The notes below the pieces were generated by a model. The model was not told where the DNA came from. It searched no databases and worked only from the letters and a program-made list of their open reading frames with translations. This document shows, piece by piece, positions 1 through 5,179 of a DNA stretch of 7,137 nucleotides. Every line of letters starts with the position of its first letter. Position 1 is the stretch's first letter. Source of the DNA: a bacterium (lineage in GTDB: Bacteria > Patescibacteriota > Saccharimonadia > Saccharimonadales > UBA4665); NCBI GenBank assembly GCA_021846765.1, contig JAJZWH010000048.1, forward strand, positions 1 to 7,137, given 5' to 3'. The position numbers were made by a program, and so were the translations under genes.

Positions 1-284
1 ACACAATGGGATGTTAATGTACCGATAGTATAAGATGGATTATTAGTGCTGTTGTCAGTATCATCACCTGTAAGATCTTTTCTGATTCTTACAAAATTTG
101 ATTCATTGCCAATTCCTGGCACGCCACATATGTTGTTAAATATTGGCGTAGCTGAAGTAGTAAAACCATTTTGATTGTATTGAAAACAATCTGCAAAAGC
201 CGTTCCACTTAAAGCTATAGTTAAACTTGTAACACTAAGGACTAAAGCAGCTGTTGCCAGTCCTAGTTTTCTAAAAAGTTTCAT
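1..284 (-). CDS. Secreted protein with signal peptide, N-terminal part only
   Basis: The frame opens with ATG at 284 and stays open for 94 codons to the window edge, so the C-terminus is missing. Residues 1-31 form a classical Sec signal peptide: MKLFRK basic start, hydrophobic core (LATAALVLSVTSLTIAL), and a GTAFA signal peptidase I site before DCFQ. The visible mature part is Asn/Thr/Ser-rich with three Cys residues and a stretch GNESNFVRIRKD. From memory this resembles the G-(D/N)-E-x-NFV-R-(I/V)-R segment of secreted proteins common in Patescibacteria; this was not searched. An AAGGAG site lies 10 nt upstream. The gene begins 31 bp after the stop of the 555-aa gene with no promoter between, so the two are probably co-transcribed. 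It is likely exported to the cell surface or medium; its function is unknown. Confidence 0.85.
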   Translation of the reverse strand, partial: MKLFRKLGLATAALVLSVTSLTIALSGTAFADCFQYNQNGFTTSATPIFNNICGVPGIGNESNFVRIRKDLTGDDTDNSTNNPSYTIGTLTSHC

Positions 285-294
285 CTTAAATATT

Positions 295-300
295 CTCCTT
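295..300 (-). promoter_or_regulatory. Ribosome-binding site of the secreted-protein gene
   Basis: AAGGAG on the minus strand, 10 nt before the ATG at 284. It supports that start for a gene too truncated to be called by length. Confidence 0.7.
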
Positions 301-315
301 AATTCCTTATTAATC

Positions 316-1983
316 CTATTGGGCTAGTCCACTACTATTACTACTAGTACTACCCATATTGCTAGTAAGGCCATTGGCAGTAGTCGTTACCTGAAATGGG
401 TTTGATGTTCCATTGCCAGAAGAATTAACAGTTATAGTAATAGGTTCAGCAGATTTAAGCACTGGTGGTGGGGTTTGTTTTTCTGGTGGGGTTTGTGGTG
501 GGGTTTGTGGTGGTGGAGTCTGTTTTTCTGGTGGGGTTTGTGGTGGGGTTTGTTTTTCTGGTGGGGTTGGTGTAGGAGTTGTTCCAGTGGTACTAACACC
601 CGTACCGTTACCTTGGTTTTGTTCTGGGCTAGTGTTGCCAGTGGTTACACCACCACTAGGAGTAGGCAAATTACCTTGCGTTGATTGAGGTAAACTACCA
701 ATACTGTTAGCGTTAGATGAACCGCTGCTAGCATTACCTTGGTTTTGTTCTGGGCTAGTGTTGCCAGTGGTTACACCACCACTAGGAGCTTGATTAACTT
801 GATTATTTTGAGAGGTACCGCTGGAAGCTATATGTACTGGTCCTGTTTGCACACCTGACGGAGTTTTCGTAAGAGGCTTTTTACCGCCTTGATTATTAAC
901 ATTATTAGTATTGCCACCACTAGGCAAGTTTCCAGCTAAATATACCTGACCATTTCCAGCAACTAACTCTTCCTCAAATCCTTTTATTCCTAATTGTTTA
1001 GCATTGGAAGGATCTTTAAATAAAATACCTTCTAAGGGTGTACTTTTTTGCCAGGTAACATGAGTTGGAGTAACGCCGTTAATTTGACCTCGGCTGTTAT
1101 AGCTAGCCTTAAGCCAAGTTAACTGATTACCTTTTGCTGCAAAATTATTATCATAACTGTAAGTTTCGCTCATTACTTTTTTAAGATCGCTAGAAAAAGA
1201 TTTTGCCTGAGCAACGCCACCTGCATTCATTAAATTATAATTCTGATTAAATTGATTAACGTAATCTAGCTGATTAACTGCAACGTTTTGACTATATGCC
1301 TGATCGGCTATAACTGCTTGTTCTAAAGCAATAGAACCTTGAACAGCAACGTTGCCACCTAGGGGACCCTTAGTAAACCAACTCTCCTCTGCCTTAATAG
1401 CTGAAGCTTGATTCTGCTTATAACTTGGGAAAAATGCACCGACAGCAAAATCAGATGGCTTACTTTTAGTTAATTTAAAAACGGTGGTAGTAGCACCTAC
1501 TCTATCTTTTTTAGTAGCCTTAGGAGCCACAGAGCTCCCACAAGAAGCTAAGCCAAGACTCGCTAAAGCAAGTCCCCCAGCAATTAAGGCTGCTGTTTTT
1601 CTTCTAGTCAATATATTATGAATATTAGAATTGTTATATTTTTCTTTTAAGCGAGAGATTAAAGATAATTTAGAAGAGATTATTGAGTCATTTGATGTAT
1701 CTTGTGCTTGATTTGGTTGGGTGATTTCTGGTTCTGGCCTATCGCTAATATCGCTATAAAGAGCAGATCTTTTAGTTGGGTCTGAATTCAAAGAAGCAAT
1801 TACTTCGCCATTATTAGCAAACCAATCTCTTTGCCAAGATGAAGCGGCTTCAGGAGAAGCTAATTGAACTGAACTAGAGTCCTCTATTTTATTGATACCT
1901 GTTTGTCTAATTTCTGGTGATTGTTCTAGATTTTGTCGTCTAGAGGCAAACCATCCAGTCTCCCATGTACTCTTGCTCTCCAC
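316..1983 (-). CDS. 555-aa surface protein with internal lipobox-like anchor and Pro-rich tail
   Basis: I do not recognise a family. The start is GTG at 1983, chosen for an AGGAGG site 5 nt upstream. Residues 1-125 are polar and contain two copies of (T/S)W-x3-WFA (TWETGWFA at 6-13, SWQRDWFA at 49-56). Residues 127-148 (RRK, then a hydrophobic run ending LGLASC) look exactly like a lipoprotein signal peptide, but internal, so this segment is either a single-pass TM anchor or a cleavage and lipidation site at C148. Residues about 160-350 form a possible folded, Asn/Gln-rich extracytoplasmic domain. Residues 354-555 are low complexity: two copies of PSGGVTTGNTSPEQNQGN (400-417 and 442-459), a stalk with three PPEKQTPP units (474-506), and a Ser/Asn/Thr-rich end without an LPXTG signal. 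It follows a MoxR-VWA gene set and precedes a secreted-protein gene. Probably an envelope-spanning surface protein; function unknown. Confidence 0.9.
   Translation of the reverse strand: MESKSTWETGWFASRRQNLEQSPEIRQTGINKIEDSSSVQLASPEAASSWQRDWFANNGEVIASLNSDPTKRSALYSDISDRPEPEITQPNQAQDTSNDSIISSKLSLISRLKEKYNNSNIHNILTRRKTAALIAGGLALASLGLASCGSSVAPKATKKDRVGATTTVFKLTKSKPSDFAVGAFFPSYKQNQASAIKAEESWFTKGPLGGNVAVQGSIALEQAVIADQAYSQNVAVNQLDYVNQFNQNYNLMNAGGVAQAKSFSSDLKKVMSETYSYDNNFAAKGNQLTWLKASYNSRGQINGVTPTHVTWQKSTPLEGILFKDPSNAKQLGIKGFEEELVAGNGQVYLAGNLPSGGNTNNVNNQGGKKPLTKTPSGVQTGPVHIASSGTSQNNQVNQAPSGGVTTGNTSPEQNQGNASSGSSNANSIGSLPQSTQGNLPTPSGGVTTGNTSPEQNQGNGTGVSTTGTTPTPTPPEKQTPPQTPPEKQTPPPQTPPQTPPEKQTPPPVLKSAEPITITVNSSGNGTSNPFQVTTTANGLTSNMGSTSSNSSGLAQ
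460..576 (-). repeat. Low-complexity tract encoding a Pro-rich stalk (PPEKQTPP x3)
   Basis: Codons 470-508 of the 555-aa protein encode Pro-Thr-Gln-Glu-Lys repeats with three PPEKQTPP units. The + strand is almost purely G and T here, with repeated GGTGGGGTTTG blocks, so the coding strand is C/A-rich. Such Pro-rich tracts commonly act as extended spacers across a cell wall, which is family-level inference. The DNA repeats are a likely source of length variation between strains. Confidence 0.85.
608..662 (-). repeat. 55-bp direct repeat, copy 1
   Basis: Identical over 55 bases to 734-788, with a period of 126 bp (42 codons), so the reading frame is kept. It encodes most of the second PSGGVTTGNTSPEQNQGN block of the 555-aa protein. 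Identity at synonymous positions points to recent duplication or gene conversion. Confidence 0.95.
734..788 (-). repeat. 55-bp direct repeat, copy 2
   Basis: Partner of 608-662, identical base for base, encoding the first PSGGVTTGNTSPEQNQGN block (residues about 400-417). The sequences just outside the repeat differ at once, so the duplicated unit is sharply bounded. Confidence 0.95.
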
Positions 1984-1988
1984 AATTT

Positions 1989-1994
1989 CCTCCT
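1989..1994 (-). promoter_or_regulatory. Strong ribosome-binding site that fixes a GTG start
   Basis: AGGAGG on the minus strand with 5 nt to GTG at 1983. It decides the start of the 555-aa gene against an internal TTG at 1611, which would give a conventional lipoprotein signal peptide but has no such site. Confidence 0.85.
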
Positions 1995-2009
1995 ATTTAG
2001 TTCACGTCT

Positions 2010-2025
2010 TCGTATAAATATACGA
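2010..2025. repeat. 16-bp inverted repeat (7-bp arms, 2-bp centre)
   Basis: TCGTATA, two A residues, then TATACGA on the + strand. It lies between the predicted promoter and the ribosome-binding site of the 555-aa gene. It could be an RNA hairpin in the leader or an operator for a dimeric repressor; the sequence alone does not decide. Confidence 0.5.
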
Positions 2026-2102
2026 GATATGACAATAATTAATTATTTAAGGTAAGCGAATTAACACCCTCGCTGCCAGTAAATTAACCCATCATATTTA
2101 CG

Positions 2103-2157
2103 TAACAACACTCTATCATAGTATTAATGTTATGTCAATATTATCGTATTGTTGTTA
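2103..2157. repeat. 8-bp inverted repeat bracketing the promoter
   Basis: TAACAACA at 2103-2110 and its reverse complement TGTTGTTA at 2150-2157 flank the -35 and touch the -10 of the predicted promoter, with 39 bp between the arms. It might be a pair of half-sites for a regulator; in AT-rich DNA it could also be chance. Confidence 0.3.
2110..2138 (-). promoter_or_regulatory. Sigma-70-type promoter for the two surface-protein genes
   Basis: On the minus strand there is a perfect -35 TTGACA (2138-2133), a 17-bp spacer and a -10 TAGAGT (2115-2110, 4 of 6 matches to TATAAT). It lies in the only long intergenic gap of the window, just after the stop of the 299-aa gene. It should start transcription near 2103 and drive the 555-aa gene and the secreted-protein gene below it. 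Confidence 0.6.
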
Positions 2158-2175
2158 TGCTCAATTTATTCAACA

Positions 2176-3075
2176 CTATTTAATGTTTGGATTCATTTCC
2201 GCATTTGGGTTAACTCTTTGAGTAGCTAAAGCAATTTCTCTATCGGCATTGGGTACATTAAAACCATATAAAGGATCTATATTTTTACCTTCAAAAACTA
2301 CCTGAGCTACAACTAAACCACAACTACCCAATCTATCAACCAAAGCTTGGTGTCGCATCTCCAAGTCTTCATTCCAGCCCTTTAATTGCTTTTTATCACT
2401 AGCATCAATAACCGGATTATCTGGATCACCTGTTGCAAATTTAGCCTTGGATGTTGGCAATCTTCTCTCTAATATATGGTTAACTTTTATACCCACACTA
2501 CTACTGAAATGACTCTGATCTTCAAAAGATAGACGATTATATGAACTAATTACATACGTTAGTCTATCGTTTTTACAAGTATCTACTATAAAGTCGGACG
2601 CTTCAGAGTTATCGTCGGTTTCATAAAAAACATAATCAGCACCATTATATAAATATTTGTCTTTTATCCTAGCAACATCTCCCACAAGATAAATAGACAT
2701 TCTATCTCTCAATCCTGTGAATAAATTATTCAATGCACCAGATAAAATAAGCACGGTGTCGTCTTTAGCTTGAGTCACCCAGTCTAAGCCTTCTTTATCC
2801 TCAGGGTCGATATGTACCACTACATCAATATCTGATGGCCTATTGGGTTTACGCAAAAGAACATGTTCTTCGTCAGTTAATTCTTCTTGAACGGAAAAAG
2901 GGTTAGGCTTTAAACGTCTATGCTTAACTGGGTCATATAGCACTTCACCTATTGGCCTACCAGCATTAGCTAATTCAACATTCGAACTACGATGTGATCC
3001 AAGCATTCTATTGGAACTAACCCATAAATCCTGTAATGCTTTTTCGGTTTTGGGAAGCTTGGGATATTTATTCAT
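2176..3075 (-). CDS. Divergent DUF58/VWA-like protein of a MoxR module (tentative)
   Basis: No signal peptide or TM segment is visible, so it is probably cytoplasmic. Residues 25-60 contain GSHRSS, GRPIGEV and KHRRLKP, which faintly recall the conserved basic N-terminal block of DUF58 proteins. Residues 82-185 read like a VWA (Rossmann-type) fold: strand DIDVVVHID, a helix, LRDRMSIYLVGD, then DRLTYVISSYNRL, where VWA/DUF58 proteins have a strand such as VISDF. The metal-site motif DxSxS is absent (HIDPEDKEG occupies its place), so metal-dependent ligand binding is unlikely. Position supports the call: it follows the MoxR ATPase by 40 bp, where DUF58 genes often sit. The start is ATG at 3075; only a weak GAGAG lies upstream, so translation may depend on coupling to moxR. 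The homology is inference; a lineage-specific unrelated protein is the alternative. Confidence 0.75.
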   Translation of the reverse strand: MNKYPKLPKTEKALQDLWVSSNRMLGSHRSSNVELANAGRPIGEVLYDPVKHRRLKPNPFSVQEELTDEEHVLLRKPNRPSDIDVVVHIDPEDKEGLDWVTQAKDDTVLILSGALNNLFTGLRDRMSIYLVGDVARIKDKYLYNGADYVFYETDDNSEASDFIVDTCKNDRLTYVISSYNRLSFEDQSHFSSSVGIKVNHILERRLPTSKAKFATGDPDNPVIDASDKKQLKGWNEDLEMRHQALVDRLGSCGLVVAQVVFEGKNIDPLYGFNVPNADREIALATQRVNPNAEMNPNIK

Positions 3076-3115
3076 ATCTTTAAACTCTCATTATTATGCT
3101 AATTTTGATTAGTGC

Positions 3116-4138
3116 TTAAGCTGCTGCCATTACTTGGGTATGCAGCTCATTTAATATTGATGGAGCTTCATCTATATTTCTCTCCATTGCACCAATACGA
3201 GAAGCCATAGCAAAACGAATGCCTTGATTAAAAGCTTTTTCGCTCACTATGCCTGTACCATCGAATATAGCAAGGATACGGGCTATGCGGCCAACTTGCT
3301 GATGCATACGACCTTTTTCCGAAATACGCGGATAATTTTCATTTAGTAATTGTTCAGCTTTTCTTACTCGCGTAACTCTACTTTCGGCATTGTTCTTAGG
3401 AAGTCTCATAGTATCTACAGTCTTTCTCATAAGAACTAATTGACGAATTGAAACTACCGGTTTAACGGAATTTAAATCTGGTAATATACCGTCTTGTAAT
3501 TTAATCTCGTCTTCCATAGTTCTATCGTTTCCTACTATAGCTCCTACCATATGACGAGAAACATCTGCCGAACCCATTGGCACAGTTGCATCTTGCATCT
3601 CTGCGGGATTCATCGTAGAAACCATTGATTGAAATTCTGGCAATTCAACAGTCCCAGAAGTAGTCCTTAATACATGTTCTTCAGGTATACTAAGTAAAGC
3701 ATTTCTTATTTCTGATGGCATACGTGTTGCTTCATCGCCAACAATCAGCTTTGTTTGGGGAGTTATCATAGGATCTACGATAGTTTCTCTTTTTTCTTTA
3801 CTGTCCGTAATTCTTCCATCCTGTTCTACTTGCAAATATCTAGTACTAGATATTGTTCCCCCGACCAATTCTTTAGCAGTTAAATAAGGATCGATAGGAA
3901 TATTTACCGATTCTTCCCTACTAACGTCTTCAAAAAGTCTATATAAATTAACGGCATATAACGTCTTGCCTCCTCCAGGAGACCCCGAAGCTAAAACTGC
4001 CGATCTTCCAACAGCAGCAACTGCAGCAGCAGTTATATATTCATTCTCACCATAAATAATGTTATGCGATTGTTCCATCCAACCTTCATAAAAATTCGCT
4101 CCTAACTGATATGTATCTACTGGAATTTCTATTGCCAT
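3116..4138 (-). CDS. MoxR-family AAA+ ATPase
   Basis: A cytoplasmic ATPase of the MoxR group, which act as chaperones that activate or assemble protein complexes together with VWA-domain partners. At 340 aa its length is normal for the family. Motifs in order: Walker A GSPGGGKT (52-59); Walker B with LIVGDEATRMPSEIRNALL (132-149), where MoxR proteins usually read ADEINR; sensor 1 in STMNPAE (N177); a likely arginine finger in ADVSRHM (R195); and a C-terminal lid with EKGRMHQQVGRIARILAIFDG (274-294), corresponding to the SPRA..L..AARA.A...GR region. The start is ATG at 4138, 2 bp after the stop of the VWA gene, with AAGGAG at 4146-4151 inside that gene's last codons, so the two are translationally coupled. 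The VWA gene before it and the VWA-like gene after it are the expected partners. The substrate is unknown. Confidence 0.95.
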   Translation of the reverse strand: MAIEIPVDTYQLGANFYEGWMEQSHNIIYGENEYITAAAVAAVGRSAVLASGSPGGGKTLYAVNLYRLFEDVSREESVNIPIDPYLTAKELVGGTISSTRYLQVEQDGRITDSKEKRETIVDPMITPQTKLIVGDEATRMPSEIRNALLSIPEEHVLRTTSGTVELPEFQSMVSTMNPAEMQDATVPMGSADVSRHMVGAIVGNDRTMEDEIKLQDGILPDLNSVKPVVSIRQLVLMRKTVDTMRLPKNNAESRVTRVRKAEQLLNENYPRISEKGRMHQQVGRIARILAIFDGTGIVSEKAFNQGIRFAMASRIGAMERNIDEAPSILNELHTQVMAAA

Positions 4139-4140
4139 AT

Positions 4141-5127
4141 CTATTCTCCTTTTTTTACCTTATTACTACTAAACTCTACCTCTGCTGAATTGATAACAAG
4201 ACCAACAAAAGCTAAACCATCAATAATATCTAGCCCTTTTAGCAAATTTTGCCCGTCATTATTATTGTTATCGGGCAACTTTGCACTAGGGGTAATATCT
4301 GAAACAATTTTTTTAGCTACTTCAGCAACATGACTTTTGGCGTTCCAATATTTTCCGTCAGTTTCTTGTGCAATTGTCTTAAGATCTTTAGCATTTAAAT
4401 CAGTTTGATTTCCCACATTAGCAATATAAACTCTAGCATTATCTTCTTTAGCTGCAGAAACAACACTCGATACTGGGCCTATTGGATTATCATCAGTAAC
4501 GACCAACACTGCCCCTGCCGCTTTGTTTTTATTAGCTCCAATAACGTTTGACTGAGTTGGGATAGCTGAATTAACGCTACTACCTAAAGCAGCCGTGAAC
4601 GCATTCGGAAGCGAACTGCCCGTACGTCCTAAGGGACTATACTTAGAAAAATTCGCTATGTTACTAGGCGTAAGACTTCCATCTTCAAAAGAGCCTCCCC
4701 TTGCCAGCGTCACATTAACTCGCATTTTTTGATTACCAATAAAATCTTTATTAATAGTCTGTTCTCTAGCAAAAGCACCATCATATAATGTTTGTCCTGA
4801 AAGGTCATAAACTGTTTGTAATGTAGGCTCTTGGGTCGATGTTGGTGGCGAGCTATTCAGCCAGGCAGGTGGCGCAAGACCAAGTGCTACAGCTGCTACC
4901 CCTGCAGGTGCAACTTTTCTAATAAGAAAATTGCCAAATCTTTTTATGGTCGACCTTTCAATTTTAGTTGTACTAGCTTCTTCGGGGTCTATAGGCTTTA
5001 AATTATCAACTATAGAATCTTTGTTACTATCGGCACGTCTAATGCAGGCAGCATTAATAGCATAGCCACCTACTGCTCCAGCTCCTGTAGCTAATCCAGT
5101 TATTACCTGCAAAACTTCCTGATTCAT
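4141..5127 (-). CDS. Membrane-anchored VWA-domain protein (BatA/BatB-like)
   Basis: Two hydrophobic segments near the N-terminus (about 4-24 and 72-90) flank a loop with basic ends, suggesting the loop is cytoplasmic and the following domain extracytoplasmic. The VWA domain spans about 104-278: first strand and metal-site motif TVYDLSGQT (D108, S110, with Q112 where DxSxS has Ser), the Thr loop GRTGSSLPNAFTAAL (T169), strand AVLVVTDDNP (T211, D212), then ARVYIANVG and DLKTIAQETDGKYWNA (249-263), which matches the L..IA..TGG.Y.. ending of bacterial VWA domains. A weak hydrophobic segment (about 296-315) near the C-terminus may be a third anchor, the layout of BatA/BatB. The start is ATG at 5127; there is no SD, and a promoter lies so close that the mRNA may be leaderless. 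It is the first gene of the MoxR module and the likely membrane partner of the ATPase. Its ligand is unknown. Confidence 0.9.
   Translation of the reverse strand: MNQEVLQVITGLATGAGAVGGYAINAACIRRADSNKDSIVDNLKPIDPEEASTTKIERSTIKRFGNFLIRKVAPAGVAAVALGLAPPAWLNSSPPTSTQEPTLQTVYDLSGQTLYDGAFAREQTINKDFIGNQKMRVNVTLARGGSFEDGSLTPSNIANFSKYSPLGRTGSSLPNAFTAALGSSVNSAIPTQSNVIGANKNKAAGAVLVVTDDNPIGPVSSVVSAAKEDNARVYIANVGNQTDLNAKDLKTIAQETDGKYWNAKSHVAEVAKKIVSDITPSAKLPDNNNNDGQNLLKGLDIIDGLAFVGLVINSAEVEFSSNKVKKGE
4146..4151 (-). promoter_or_regulatory. Ribosome-binding site of the MoxR gene, inside the upstream CDS
   Basis: AAGGAG formed by the codons for the last Lys-Gly of the VWA protein, 7 nt before the ATG at 4138. 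Ribosomes finishing the VWA gene end on top of it, which favours coupled, stoichiometric synthesis. Confidence 0.8.
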
Positions 5128-5134
5128 TAAGCTA

Positions 5135-5163
5135 ATCTTACATTATTTATGCTTATTTGTCAA
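5135..5163 (-). promoter_or_regulatory. Sigma-70-type promoter of the VWA-MoxR operon
   Basis: On the minus strand there is a perfect TTGACA (5163-5158), a 17-bp spacer and TAAGAT (5140-5135, 4 of 6 matches to TATAAT). The -10 box ends 7 nt before the ATG at 5127, so transcription should begin at or next to the start codon. It lies in the 52-bp gap after the kinase gene; no terminator separates them, so read-through from the kinase gene is also possible. Confidence 0.65.
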
Positions 5164-5179
5164 TTCTATTGTACTAGTT

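Larger units (their letters stand above)
1984..2103 (-). promoter_or_regulatory. Possible structured 5' leader of the 555-aa gene
   Basis: From the predicted transcription start near 2103 to the GTG there are about 120 nt with no ORF of note. Possible stems in the RNA are: GTAAAT/ATTTAC (2096-2101 with 2079-2084, 11-nt loop) at the very 5' end; AGCGA/TCGCT (2070-2074 with 2055-2059, extendable by a G-U pair); and TCGTAT/ATACGA (2010-2025, 4-nt loop), which ends 15 nt before the AGGAGG site. I recognise no known riboswitch. The stems are short and AT-rich, so real folding is uncertain. Confidence 0.35.

Noticed and set aside
413..688. Plus-strand ORFs of 91 and 69 aa rich in Gly/Val/Cys or Trp/Phe
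   Set aside because: They are antisense shadows of the Pro-rich repeat of the 555-aa gene; their odd composition is just the complement of CCA/ACC/CAA codons.
608..788. Direct repeats considered as a CRISPR array or mobile-element ends
   Set aside because: There are only two copies, in frame inside a gene, with the repeat encoding a low-complexity peptide; no cas genes or transposase nearby.
1609..1611. Internal TTG as the real start of the 555-aa gene, giving a normal lipoprotein
   Set aside because: It has no ribosome-binding site, whereas the GTG at 1983 has AGGAGG at ideal spacing, and the region upstream holds a duplicated protein motif consistent with real coding.
2034..2047. 14-bp perfect palindrome AATAATTAATTATT
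   Set aside because: It is made only of A and T in an AT-rich leader; such palindromes arise easily by chance.
3099..3112. Small hairpin CTAAT/ATTAG after the MoxR stop, considered as a terminator
   Set aside because: It is a five-pair A/T-rich stem with no U run following; too weak to end transcription.
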